Assembly (NCBI RefSeq): GCF_913054185.1
Contig: NZ_CAJXIV010000009.1
Span: 1 to 64,000 of the forward strand
Origin: an uncultured Shimia sp.
Lineage (GTDB): Bacteria > Pseudomonadota > Alphaproteobacteria > Rhodobacterales > Rhodobacteraceae
DNA: 64,000 nt
Direction: 5' to 3'
Positions within the stretch are counted from its first letter, which is position 1; every line of letters starts with the position of its first letter. The position numbers and the translations under genes were made by a program. The notes below the pieces were generated by a model. It was given only the letters and a program-made list of their open reading frames with translations, was not told the origin of the DNA and searched no databases. Shown one piece after another: positions 29,164-39,053 of the stretch.

Positions 29164-30762
29164 TTACGGCTGCGACACATGCCCAGCCCCTGTGCGCGAC
29201 AACAAAGCTGGCAGCGCCGCGGACACAAAATACCGCGACAACAGTTGATACTCTTCCACTGACGCCTGCCCCGACAACGCTGTACCTTGGCGTGCCACCG
29301 TACCGGCGGCGGCCATTTCGGCCTCCAATTCTGCCAGAATTTGATCCACCATCGCGTTTTCAAACAAAACATGCGACGGTGTTGCAGCAATTTCTGTCTC
29401 GGTGCTTTGCACTGGAATTGCGCCAACCTGAGAGGGTTTGGCCCCATTGTTTGGATTCGCCAGCAAAATTGCCTGCGCTGTCTGTGCATCAAATCCCAGG
29501 TGTTGAACCAAATAGGTCATGCGGGCGCTGTTCTGATCCTGATCTGGCGCAGAAGAACCCGACATCGCGCCGTCTGGTCCCGGATTGCCCAAATGCACTT
29601 GCGGAGCTGAGTTGCTTAATGCGGCAAACACACCTGGTGCATTGGGCTGGAATTGAGACACCCGCACCTGCAGCCGCTCCATCGCCTCAAACAGCTTGTT
29701 CAACTCGGCCTGCGATGGTGGGCCAATAGGCTCAGCACCTTGCTGCGAAAACTGCTCCGAGGGTCTGGCACGCATCGTGCCCGCCTCTTGTGCCTCAACA
29801 AACAAGTCTTTCAACGTGGCCAATTCTCGTCGCAAAGTTTCAGCATCTAGCACGTTTGGTGCATCCGCATTGTAGGGTGACAGTACCGGCTGGATCGTCA
29901 ATGGTTGCACTTGCAGGGGCGGAAGAGTGTTGCTTTGCACCAAGGTGGTCTGCGGCGCTTGCGCAGAGTACGTGAGTGGGGCAGCCGAGGTTGCCGGCGC
30001 AATCCCGGTTGTCATTGGGGTTCCGTACCCCGGCGCAACCACTTGCGGCTGTGGCATCGGAGAGTTCCACGCCGCCGGTTGTGTCATTCCCCCAGCGCTC
30101 TCTGCATTTGGCACGGGCCACCCTCTTGGCAACACCGAATAATCCTGCCGCGCGGCAATCCATCGCAAATAGGCTGTAACAGCCGAAAACCCTTTGAGCG
30201 ACACCCGCCCAACTTCGGTGGCCCCCCGCCGGGTGCTCAGCTCCCCACCCGCGCCCAAAAGCAATTCAAGTTGCACATCTAATGGCTGTAAGATGCGCTC
30301 TGGCACCTGTATCTCCGAGACGCCCTCAGACACATAAAACATGTCGCCAGCCAACGCGTGTTCCAGTCGCATCTGCAGCTGCCCCCGCTCCGTCAGGAAC
30401 ACCTCAAGCCCGTCTTTACGCGCCGCACACGCAAAGGTGCGCGGTCGGCAGATCACCTCAAACACGTCCACATCCAACCGCGGCGTAGGGGCAAACCGCG
30501 CGTACCCGTCTGGGTCAAACCGAAAATACACCCCTTGCACCAACCCTTCTTGAAAGCTGGGCCAGCCAAACGCGCCCCGCAGCGCCTGTCGCGCCTCCCG
30601 CGCGCCAATCGCAAAAGGAATGGCCGTATCCAGGATGGCATTTTCCGAGGCAAACGCCTCAGCGCTCCGATCCTGACCCAATGCTGGTTGCGCCGCCACA
30701 AAGGACGCGGCGCCGGTCGAAGCGGCCAAGGAGAGAATTAGTACCTGCATGGTATGTCGCAT
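29164..30762 (-). CDS. Exported protein of unknown function with P/Q/T-rich middle
   Basis: Signal peptide MRHTMQVLILSLAASTGAASFVAAQ; low-complexity central region; its 3' boundary abuts the DUF3131 stop. Confidence 0.75.
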   Translation of the reverse strand: MRHTMQVLILSLAASTGAASFVAAQPALGQDRSAEAFASENAILDTAIPFAIGAREARQALRGAFGWPSFQEGLVQGVYFRFDPDGYARFAPTPRLDVDVFEVICRPRTFACAARKDGLEVFLTERGQLQMRLEHALAGDMFYVSEGVSEIQVPERILQPLDVQLELLLGAGGELSTRRGATEVGRVSLKGFSAVTAYLRWIAARQDYSVLPRGWPVPNAESAGGMTQPAAWNSPMPQPQVVAPGYGTPMTTGIAPATSAAPLTYSAQAPQTTLVQSNTLPPLQVQPLTIQPVLSPYNADAPNVLDAETLRRELATLKDLFVEAQEAGTMRARPSEQFSQQGAEPIGPPSQAELNKLFEAMERLQVRVSQFQPNAPGVFAALSNSAPQVHLGNPGPDGAMSGSSAPDQDQNSARMTYLVQHLGFDAQTAQAILLANPNNGAKPSQVGAIPVQSTETEIAATPSHVLFENAMVDQILAELEAEMAAAGTVARQGTALSGQASVEEYQLLSRYFVSAALPALLSRTGAGHVSQP

Positions 30763-32459
30763 TAGAAATCAGCCTTCTCTTGTACTGAATGACGCAAAGC
30801 CGGCAGCCAGTCGTCTTTCTGGGGGGGATCCGGATAATGGCGCAGCAATCGTATGTCTTGATCGCGGAACGCGGTGTACCAGACCTCAGTGTCGCCCGTG
30901 TAAGGCGTCAAAATTGTGCCCTGCACCTTGTGCAATAAGGCGGTGAGAATAATGCCATTGTTGTTGGCCGTAAAAATGCCAACCCGTCCCTGCCCGCGCT
31001 CATAGAGCCCTTCGTACATGCCATTTTCCGGGTCGTAGAGCTCGATCATCGCCTCATAGAGCACATCGGTGTACTCGGTCTCCCATAAGGCCCAGAGACC
31101 CAGCGCCGCCTTGGCCGCCACTGCGGAATGATCCGGGACGTAGTCGCCGCGTGGCGTCACAGTGTTCCACGGGTAGCCGTCTGAAAAAATTGTATCGTAG
31201 GTGAAATACGGCGGCCCTTTGACATTGTGTTCTGAACGCGCGGTCATAAACCCGGTCTGACGCCAACGGTTTTCCTGCACCTGATAGATCCGATCGGCAA
31301 ACTCGGCGCGCCACCCATCGGTATGCACCCACTCCGGGCTGCTGTCGTCATGTGGGAGATCAAAGCCCAGCTCCAACCCGTCTTGCAGGTAACTCTCTGT
31401 CACCACATAGTTTTGGGAGTGAAAAATCCGAGGGTCGCGGCCATCATACGGCACTTGAATACCAAAAATGGACGCTGTCAAAAACGGCTCGGCACGATGG
31501 GCCAATCGCGGCCGAAACCCCCAGAGCGCAAAACCTTTGGCTGCATATTCCTCATACCCCAGCCGTCCTTCTTGGGCATAGACCGTCTCATCTGTTTCCT
31601 TGTCGACATAAGCGCCAAACATAAGCCCTTCGTCGTCAATCACATTGCGAAAATCCCACTTCAGAAGCACGGAATCGATGGTGTTGGCCAAATAGGGGTA
31701 GCGATTTTTGTAAATCCGCATCCACACAAGAAAGCGCCCGATATCCAGTGCGGAAAATCCAATTTCACCCGGCTTATTGGTATAATCCACTTTTGCGCCG
31801 GTTTTGGTGTGATACACTTTGTTGGGCATCTCTTTGCGAAACAAATCCAAACCCTTGATGGTCGTCAACAACTGCGTGATGCGGCGGTCAAATTCTGGCT
31901 TTTCAATGAGGCACAACTCATAAGCGCTGACCAACCCTGCCATATAAGACGCGGTGTCCCACAGCGTGGTGGAGGGATAATTGCCCACGGAATTAGCCAA
32001 GCCGGTGGACTCCTGCGTAAACTGTTCAAAATAGTGCCACGCGACCTGCGCCGCTCGCAGGTCGCGCTCGTTTAGGAACCCACGGCGGCTGCGGTACTTG
32101 CGCACGTAAGCGTTGTGCTTGTCATAGCCATGCGGGGCGTTCTCCCCCCGCCGAAGGTCGTCAAAGAAGTCCGCAGGCATGTCGCACATGCGCGGTGGCT
32201 TTTCACGGCGTCGCTCATCGATGACCATACTACTGGTGACGCTGGGCAAATTTCCTCTCATAAGGGCGGGGATTTCATCCAACGCGCCCCCGGCTATGAT
32301 CGGAATGACCTCGTCTTCCTGAGCCAGAAACACACGGCGCGCAGACACGCCCACTGCGTAACTCGCCCCGGTGATACACACCACCACAAGACAGAACATC
32401 AAGACACCCACAATCGGGGCTCGCTTGCTGGAACCAACAGCACTCTTCATCAAACACAC
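30762..32459 (-). CDS. DUF3131 domain membrane/exported protein
   Basis: AAQVAWHYFEQFTQESTGLANSVGNYPSTTLWDTASYMAGLVSAYELCLI...FSALDIGRFLVWMRI; paralogous to 35866..37188. Confidence 0.8.
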   Translation of the reverse strand: MCLMKSAVGSSKRAPIVGVLMFCLVVVCITGASYAVGVSARRVFLAQEDEVIPIIAGGALDEIPALMRGNLPSVTSSMVIDERRREKPPRMCDMPADFFDDLRRGENAPHGYDKHNAYVRKYRSRRGFLNERDLRAAQVAWHYFEQFTQESTGLANSVGNYPSTTLWDTASYMAGLVSAYELCLIEKPEFDRRITQLLTTIKGLDLFRKEMPNKVYHTKTGAKVDYTNKPGEIGFSALDIGRFLVWMRIYKNRYPYLANTIDSVLLKWDFRNVIDDEGLMFGAYVDKETDETVYAQEGRLGYEEYAAKGFALWGFRPRLAHRAEPFLTASIFGIQVPYDGRDPRIFHSQNYVVTESYLQDGLELGFDLPHDDSSPEWVHTDGWRAEFADRIYQVQENRWRQTGFMTARSEHNVKGPPYFTYDTIFSDGYPWNTVTPRGDYVPDHSAVAAKAALGLWALWETEYTDVLYEAMIELYDPENGMYEGLYERGQGRVGIFTANNNGIILTALLHKVQGTILTPYTGDTEVWYTAFRDQDIRLLRHYPDPPQKDDWLPALRHSVQEKADF

Positions 32460-32633
32460 TCCAAACGGAATACATCCATATAAACCGAAAATGGTTAAGA
32501 ATTGGCAACTTCGATATTATCCCCATAAATTAACGATATTGGACAAAATAAGAACAAAAAATAAAACGCAAACACCTCCTTAACCTAAGATCGATATTCT
32601 TTCCATGTTCTTTGAGTAACCGGGTATTGTTTT

Positions 32634-34607
32634 ATGTCTCATGATCGCGCGCTGCCTGACCTACCCCTGGATGCCATTGGCACCGTTTCAAATGAGCCAA
32701 GTGCCTTTCGGGATCGTACGGTGCCCATGTGGACCCATGGGGTGTCATTTCTGTTTTCGTTTGGTGGCGGCATATGCCTCCTCGCAGTCGCTATTTTTGT
32801 TGTGTTTTTTTACGAACTTGTGGCGCAGGAGGGGCAACGCATTCTTGCGGTTTTACTTGCCTTGGGGACCGTGGTGCCAATCCTGGGCATTCTGATTTTT
32901 GATGTTGGACACGCCCGGGCGTTATCCGGCTACCGCCACATCCGAAAGCGCAACGCCGTGACCGGTCAGGCCCTTGTTGCGGTGCTGGCGGGAGGGGTGT
33001 TTGGCTTTCTGCACCCGTTGATGGCAGCCCCCTTTGTTATCGGTGGTGTATTGAGCTGGCTTCTGTGTAGCATGGCCGCCCGATGGACCCGCCGCGAACC
33101 CATGTGGGAGTTTTTGCCACAAGAGGCCGCCAGCTTCCTGTCCGGGCGAGATCAAAGAGCCATTGATTTGGCAAACGCCGCCCGCGGCGACAGCGCAGTA
33201 CTGGAAGGGCTGCAGAAAGTGCTGAGCCTTGGTGCGCTTATCGCAGGTTTTGCTGTGGCCAGCTGGCTCTCCGCCAACGAGGTCATCAACATCGCGGCCA
33301 TCGCCACCATTGCGTTGGTGACATATTGGTCTGTGGACGCGTTTTTTGCCTATTTCCGCCAACGCTCCGTGGCAGATCCCGAACGCTTTGGCCGCGCCGA
33401 AGAGGTTGTGCTTTTACCCCCACCCTATTCTGCGGACCCGGAAGGGGACAACACCGCGCTTGTAGTGCACCATTTATCTGTTCGTACCGCGAACGGAGCG
33501 TCCCTTCTGTCCGATGTGTCCTTTCGCGTTGAGCCGGGCGAGGTGATTGGCCTCTCCGGCGACAGCTTTTCCGGCAAATCCCTTTTGATGCAGGCCCTGC
33601 ACGCGCCACATGACCTTACCGGATTACAGGTTGAAGGATATGTCGCCTTGCAAGGCGCCTCTCTTTGGGGGCGCACTGGCAAAGACCGCCCCGTCCAAAG
33701 TGTGATGGTGCCTCCGGGCACTCTGGCGGTGCCGGGTGGCGGCGCGGCAAACCTATCCTGCTTTTGCGGAGACGCGCACTTGGACCGAGCCCGCAAAGCC
33801 CTGCAATCTTTGGTCTTTACCGCGGACACCGTGTCTCGAATTCTCAATGCATCCGATGTACGCCATCTCTCTCGCACGGAGCAAAAAGCCTTGTCTCTGG
33901 CACGCGCATTGGCACTGCGCCCTGGGCTATTTTTGATCGACCGCCCCGAGGATGGTGCCAGCGAAAGCTTGCTTGCGGCCCTTGGTGACCGACTGCGCTC
34001 TGAGGCCCGACTGGGCCATACCACATTGCTCGCCACCGAAAACCGCCAGCTCCTGGAACGCTGCGACCGCTTGTTAATGATGCAAAACGGGCGCGTGATT
34101 GAATTTGCCTCAACTGCAGAAATCCGGGCCCGATTGTCTTCCGGTTGGAGCCGTTTTGTCACCACACGAGAGCTGGACAATGAAGAGGCACTGGATGCCT
34201 GGCTGTGTAGCCAATTTCGCCGCGACGGGGACGAAGGAAACCGCCGCGCGGTCTGTATGGTTGCCAATGAAATGCTGGCGGTGGCCTGCCAGGCGCCAAG
34301 CGATAACAATCTCCACGCCGACGACGTCTCGTTTGAATTCAAACACTTTGTGGGACAGTGCCAGCTGCGCTTGATTGACCCTCGCCTGGCTCTGTCCTCT
34401 GGCGCCATGCAAAAAGCCCGGGTCGCCGCGGACACCTCCGTCGAAGGCGAGCGTTTGTCGCCACTTGCCAAAATCATGCGCGACAGCCTCGAAGTCGAAA
34501 CCGGTGGCGAAGAAGGGCATGGCTATCTTCAGGTCACAATGAAGACCTATGATCCTCGGCTGCAGGAAAACCGCAAAGGGCATGCCGATGCACCGTCCCA
34601 AACTTGA
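32634..34607 (+). CDS. Multi-TM protein fused to a degenerate ABC-type ATPase domain
   Basis: N-terminal TM segments; Walker A GDSFSGKSLL; Walker-B-like LFLIDRPE; signature-like LSRTEQKALSLARAL; extra C-terminal domain. Confidence 0.8.
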   Translation: MSHDRALPDLPLDAIGTVSNEPSAFRDRTVPMWTHGVSFLFSFGGGICLLAVAIFVVFFYELVAQEGQRILAVLLALGTVVPILGILIFDVGHARALSGYRHIRKRNAVTGQALVAVLAGGVFGFLHPLMAAPFVIGGVLSWLLCSMAARWTRREPMWEFLPQEAASFLSGRDQRAIDLANAARGDSAVLEGLQKVLSLGALIAGFAVASWLSANEVINIAAIATIALVTYWSVDAFFAYFRQRSVADPERFGRAEEVVLLPPPYSADPEGDNTALVVHHLSVRTANGASLLSDVSFRVEPGEVIGLSGDSFSGKSLLMQALHAPHDLTGLQVEGYVALQGASLWGRTGKDRPVQSVMVPPGTLAVPGGGAANLSCFCGDAHLDRARKALQSLVFTADTVSRILNASDVRHLSRTEQKALSLARALALRPGLFLIDRPEDGASESLLAALGDRLRSEARLGHTTLLATENRQLLERCDRLLMMQNGRVIEFASTAEIRARLSSGWSRFVTTRELDNEEALDAWLCSQFRRDGDEGNRRAVCMVANEMLAVACQAPSDNNLHADDVSFEFKHFVGQCQLRLIDPRLALSSGAMQKARVAADTSVEGERLSPLAKIMRDSLEVETGGEEGHGYLQVTMKTYDPRLQENRKGHADAPSQT

Positions 34608-35760
34608 TCTTCACCCGCCGCGCAGCCTCAATCCCTTGCAATGGATGTGGGTGTTATGGGCGCTTTTGGCGACAAGCCTTTTGGTGATCAGCGCTTGGGC
34701 TTTTGCCGCCCGCTTTCCGGTACAGTCCGCGCGCAGTGTCGTTGGCTCCTTTGAAAGCCAAACGCCCTCTGTTGACGTGGTTTTGCCGGCTGGCGTCACT
34801 CTGACAGAAGTTCTGATTATTGATGGTGATCAAGTTGTTGCAGGGCAAAAGCTCGCGAGACTGGACCAAATTGCGCTCCATGAGCTGCTCCACCGACTGC
34901 GCGCAGATCTCGCGGAAAATGCAGCCGAAAGCACGTGCTGGCGGGATCCCTCCCTCCCCCCCGCAAGCTCCGGAGAAGCGCTCTCGACAGCGCTGCAGTC
35001 CTGTCACAACGCCAAACGTCACCAGCAACTGGCGCGGGAGCAACTGATGCACCGCCGCTTTAGCCTGCAACGCGAAACCGCGCTTGCCGTGCGCGAACTG
35101 GTCTTGCGCGCAAAAAATACGCCAGCGTCTGTGCAAAAAATCCTGATGCTGCGTGCCGCGGTGGAGCGGGAAACCCTCAACAGTGTGGTGCGCGATGTGG
35201 AGTTTGAATTGGCTGACCTTATTCAATCTCAAGAGGCCAGTCGTCTGCAGCAGCTAACTGCGTTGGAGGCGGACTCCGCTGCCTTGCACACTCGCTTGCT
35301 GTCTCTGGAAGAGATCGCCGCGGATCCATGGCTCTACGCCCCACAGGGCGGGCGGATCGAGCGCCTCCGCCGGCTGCCGGACACCGCCGGGCGGGCTTGG
35401 AATGTCACTTTGGCGCAAATTCAAACAGACGCCCCCAATACGTATCAAGCCCGGTTTGTGATCCCGATGTCAGAAGCGGACACCCTCCATGTTGGGGATC
35501 CGTTGTTTGTCACCCTGGCAGGTATACCGGTGCCGCAAAACCGCTTTCCAGCCCGCGTGCAAACCATCAAGAGCATGGGCACCAACGCAAGCAACACCAG
35601 CGAAGTGCTTGTGCGCCTGTCCACGCCAAACCAACAAACACAAGACGCGCTGCGCACCCTGCCTGCAGGCACACGCTCTTCCATGCAGGTCGACCTGCCA
35701 GCGCAACAGCTTGGTAGCCTCTTAAGCGCGGCAACTGACCGCCTGACACAGTCGTTTTAG
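34582..35760 (+). CDS. HlyD-family membrane fusion / periplasmic adaptor
   Basis: Single N-terminal TM, biotinyl-lipoyl-like VDVVLPAGVTLTEVLIIDGDQVVAGQKLARLD, coiled-coil middle, C-terminal beta region; start overlaps the preceding gene. Confidence 0.85.
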   Translation: MPMHRPKLDLHPPRSLNPLQWMWVLWALLATSLLVISAWAFAARFPVQSARSVVGSFESQTPSVDVVLPAGVTLTEVLIIDGDQVVAGQKLARLDQIALHELLHRLRADLAENAAESTCWRDPSLPPASSGEALSTALQSCHNAKRHQQLAREQLMHRRFSLQRETALAVRELVLRAKNTPASVQKILMLRAAVERETLNSVVRDVEFELADLIQSQEASRLQQLTALEADSAALHTRLLSLEEIAADPWLYAPQGGRIERLRRLPDTAGRAWNVTLAQIQTDAPNTYQARFVIPMSEADTLHVGDPLFVTLAGIPVPQNRFPARVQTIKSMGTNASNTSEVLVRLSTPNQQTQDALRTLPAGTRSSMQVDLPAQQLGSLLSAATDRLTQSF

Positions 35761-35789
35761 CTCGCCAGCCACCCCACCCGTGATTTGAC

Positions 35790-35828
35790 AATAGAAAAGC
35801 CCCGGAACCACACCGGAGCTTTTCTATT
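35790..35828. terminator. Bidirectional terminator between convergent genes
   Basis: AATAGAAAAGC-CCCGG...CCGG-AGCTTTTCTATT hairpin. Confidence 0.85.
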
Positions 35829-35865
35829 GCAGCACTTTTCTTGCCCTTAGGATTTGCGACCGCCG

Positions 35866-37188
35866 TCAATCAACCAACAGCAATGGCCCTTTGTGTTTAT
35901 AGTGCAGGGCTTCCAAAACAACCGCATTGGTGTTCAAGGTCAGCGCCATATTGACACGGCCATCCACCTCATATTGCCCCGCATACCAGCCGTGTTCACC
36001 AGCCAGATGATCCAGACCACCTACCACCTCCTCTGTATACGGGGTCCCATACAGGGCCTGCCAGGCAAACGCGGCTTTCAAACTGACAGTCCTGAGCACA
36101 TCATGCGCGCTGCCGTCCTCGGCCAACACCGCCCAATCTGCCCCGTTGCCAAAAACTGCCCCGTACAAAAAATGCGGCGCCTGATCAATGTGATCTTCGC
36201 TCACCATAGTGATCTTGCCAGTCCGTTTTGCCCGCGCCTCCTGTGCCTGATACAACCGACTGGCCAAAAGCCGCCCCTCTGCGTTCAAACCTGTTTCAAA
36301 CGCTTGCAAAACATAAGGCTCACTGACCACTGGTGTGATCGCTCCAAAATCTTTGGCACGCCGTCGATCGATGGCAATGTTTACGCCTGACACCTCTTCC
36401 CACGCCATGATTGGGCGCGCAGTGCTTGCGCCCAACACATCCAATCCCCAGAGCGCGGCCGCCCGTGCACCATACTGTTCATAGCCAATACGCCCTTCCT
36501 GATGATATCGTGTTTGGCCGTCCTGCCGGCTACTACCCCAAAGACGCCCCTCAGCGGTCATCGCTGCCAGGTCCCAGGTTGCAAGCAGCGCCCGAATGCG
36601 CGGGCCGTATTCCGGCGTTTGGATCTCCAGAATACGCAAGGCCATAAGCAGCCGCGCCACATCCAGCGCAGACCAGCCGATGCCCTCCGGCACCGGGGTG
36701 TTGGCATAGTCCACCATGGCAAGACTGCGGGTATCATAAGCCTTATTTGGCAGCTGCCCCTCAAACAGAGGCAAGCGCTCCAATCCGCTCAAAAACGCGG
36801 CGCTGCGGCTTAAAAATTTGCCGTCATCCACAATCCCCAGGCCCTTTGCAGCCAGAAGCGCCATAAGATAGCTGCCTTGATCCCAAAGGGTTGCGCTGGG
36901 GTGGTCGTGGATGGCATCGACAAGCCCGGTTTCAGCCCGGTAATGGCTTTCGAAATACCGCCAAGCCGTCTCGGCAGAGCGCCAATCCTGTGTTGTCATT
37001 CCAAGACCAGGTTTGGGCTGAAGCCCCTCGGCTTGTGGCAGTTGCGCCAAGCCGGTGTCACGCATAACGCGGCCCCAACTGTCTTGTTGCACCGCAATCC
37101 CTGCTGTCAGCAAAAGCCCGGTGAGGAACGCAAAGCTTGCCCGATTGGGCCGAACCGGGGCGTCAGTTCGAATAGGACTGGACGACAT
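35866..37188 (-). CDS. DUF3131 domain exported protein
   Basis: SAETAWRYFESHYRAETGLVDAIHDHPSATLWDQGSYLMALLAAK...IGWSALDVARLLMALRI; start MSSSPIR at 37188 overlaps the GT2 stop. Confidence 0.8.
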   Translation of the reverse strand: MSSSPIRTDAPVRPNRASFAFLTGLLLTAGIAVQQDSWGRVMRDTGLAQLPQAEGLQPKPGLGMTTQDWRSAETAWRYFESHYRAETGLVDAIHDHPSATLWDQGSYLMALLAAKGLGIVDDGKFLSRSAAFLSGLERLPLFEGQLPNKAYDTRSLAMVDYANTPVPEGIGWSALDVARLLMALRILEIQTPEYGPRIRALLATWDLAAMTAEGRLWGSSRQDGQTRYHQEGRIGYEQYGARAAALWGLDVLGASTARPIMAWEEVSGVNIAIDRRRAKDFGAITPVVSEPYVLQAFETGLNAEGRLLASRLYQAQEARAKRTGKITMVSEDHIDQAPHFLYGAVFGNGADWAVLAEDGSAHDVLRTVSLKAAFAWQALYGTPYTEEVVGGLDHLAGEHGWYAGQYEVDGRVNMALTLNTNAVVLEALHYKHKGPLLLVD

Positions 37189-39022
37189 GATGCATCTCCG
37201 CTGTTCTCTGTTGAGGAGCTGTTGTGTGGTCATGGGGCAATCGCGCAGGTGGCCGCCAGCGCGCCATTTGGACAGCACGCACCACAAGGTTCATGTTCAC
37301 GCTCAACCAAAACAGGTTCACCCACAGCAGTGACGCACTGTAGCCGGGAGCGTTTTGCACGGTTTGCCAAACACCAAAGACGGCCGCGCCCCCCATGACA
37401 GCCAAAAGGGTCACATGCGGCCAGACATGTCGCATGTTTGGCGTGCCCTCAGCACCGGGCAACTTGGGTGTTGGGGCAAACTGGGGCGTTTGGCGACGTA
37501 ACACACAAAAAAGCGCGCGCAGCTGCACTGGCAGCGCCACAACCGTCATGACACGTCCAGCGCCAATGGCGTGTCCCTTACAAGCCGCAACCATGGCCAA
37601 TTCTCCCAAGACCACCGCAGGCAAGAATCGTTGAAAGAACTCAACCGAGTAGGCCGAAACCGGGGCCAATCCCATGACGAGGGACACCACCGGCGCCAAC
37701 AGCAGGACCGGCGCCCATAGGATGCTCACATAAGACCAAAACGTCGCCCCATAATGCAGCTTTTGACGCCAGTTCAACCCTTTGCGAAACAGAGGATTGT
37801 CCCAGATCGCGATGTCAAACGTGCCACCGGCATATTTGAGCCGCTGCGCTGCCCAGGCGGACATACTCCACGGCGACAACATGCGTGCTTCCACCTGTGG
37901 GTGGTAAACCGAAGTCCACCCTGCCGCTTGATCTGCGTGCAGCAAAATCGACGTGGAAAGGTCTTCGGACACGTGAAACCGGTATGGCTGTAAGAGATGT
38001 GCCGCCAAGTGGGCCTGAGTGCCCAAACGAATTTTTGTCACGTCCCTGCTTATCGAGTGTGCCTTGTCCCGCAAAGCGGCGTCAAACACCGCTTCTCGGC
38101 GATGAATGGACGCCGCCCCGCAACAAAATGAGGCGCCGTTTCGATTTCGCCGTCGCTGGATCACATCAAAAAAAACACTTGGGTCAGATAAAAAGGGATC
38201 CCGCCCAACGCGGCCCTGTCCACTCATCCAAGTCAAAACCCGCGCGCTCAGGCGCGTACACCAGCTTTCTGCTTTGGGAAACGCCCGTAACCAACGTGGG
38301 CTTTGGCGTGTTACCCATCTCTGCCAGCTCTCCCCGTCCGGCAGGTCGTAAAACCAATGCGGCGTCTGCACCCAGGCGACTTTTGGATCACAAAAATAGC
38401 CCAAAGTGTTCTGCAAAAACGTCGGCAGCAGCCTTGTGTCCGCGTCACAAATCACCACAAAATCCCCGGATGTGCGCAACAGCGCATGCCGCAAGTTGCC
38501 CGCTTTAAACCCCTCATTGGTTTGCCGAGAAAAATAGCCAATGCCGCGCCGCTCCGCTTCCAAAGCCATCTCAGCTCGATCGCCGTCATCCAACAAACAC
38601 ACGCGTATCCGTACCCCGTGAGGCACGTGCACAGCCAACAGCGCCTCCAACGAGGGGCGCACCACTTCAAGCGGTTCGTCATAAGTTGTGACGAAAATAT
38701 CCACGGAGGTTGTTGTGGAGTGCGGCGCGTGCCAGGGATGACCATCCAAAACCGCGACAAAAGGCGTATCCCCCTCATCCCAAATGTCGAAGTAAAACAA
38801 CAACGTACCCAAGAAAAACAAACTCTCCGCAGTGGCCACAAAAACGGAAAATACAAATGCGTCCGGATTTAGGGAGGCGGTCCAGCGCCAGTGCAAATAG
38901 GCCGCGCCCGCGGCAATGGCTGCGCCGGCCAGAAAGTGCCAAACCCACCGGCGCCAGGCCCCGAGAGGCGTGTAGATGGGAGCTTGACGATGGGAAAACA
39001 TCTCAAAATACGACTTTGTCAT
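37163..39022 (-). CDS. Processive GT2 family glycosyltransferase (cellulose/beta-glucan synthase-like)
   Basis: VDIFVTTYDEPLEVVRPSLEALLA; LLDDGDR; VICDADTRLLPTFLQ; VSEDLSTSILL; QRLKYAGG; multiple TM helices. Confidence 0.92.
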   Translation of the reverse strand: MTKSYFEMFSHRQAPIYTPLGAWRRWVWHFLAGAAIAAGAAYLHWRWTASLNPDAFVFSVFVATAESLFFLGTLLFYFDIWDEGDTPFVAVLDGHPWHAPHSTTTSVDIFVTTYDEPLEVVRPSLEALLAVHVPHGVRIRVCLLDDGDRAEMALEAERRGIGYFSRQTNEGFKAGNLRHALLRTSGDFVVICDADTRLLPTFLQNTLGYFCDPKVAWVQTPHWFYDLPDGESWQRWVTRQSPRWLRAFPKAESWCTRLSARVLTWMSGQGRVGRDPFLSDPSVFFDVIQRRRNRNGASFCCGAASIHRREAVFDAALRDKAHSISRDVTKIRLGTQAHLAAHLLQPYRFHVSEDLSTSILLHADQAAGWTSVYHPQVEARMLSPWSMSAWAAQRLKYAGGTFDIAIWDNPLFRKGLNWRQKLHYGATFWSYVSILWAPVLLLAPVVSLVMGLAPVSAYSVEFFQRFLPAVVLGELAMVAACKGHAIGAGRVMTVVALPVQLRALFCVLRRQTPQFAPTPKLPGAEGTPNMRHVWPHVTLLAVMGGAAVFGVWQTVQNAPGYSASLLWVNLFWLSVNMNLVVRAVQMARWRPPARLPHDHTTAPQQRTAEMHHVVQSYSN

Positions 39023-39053
39023 TGCGTTTCAGCCTCCGTTGGCCCTGTGATCT

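Noticed and set aside
33425-34477. 350-aa minus-strand ORF opposite the degenerate ABC-like gene
   Set aside because: Arg/Ser-rich low-complexity translation typical of antisense frames; the plus frame has TM and P-loop signals.
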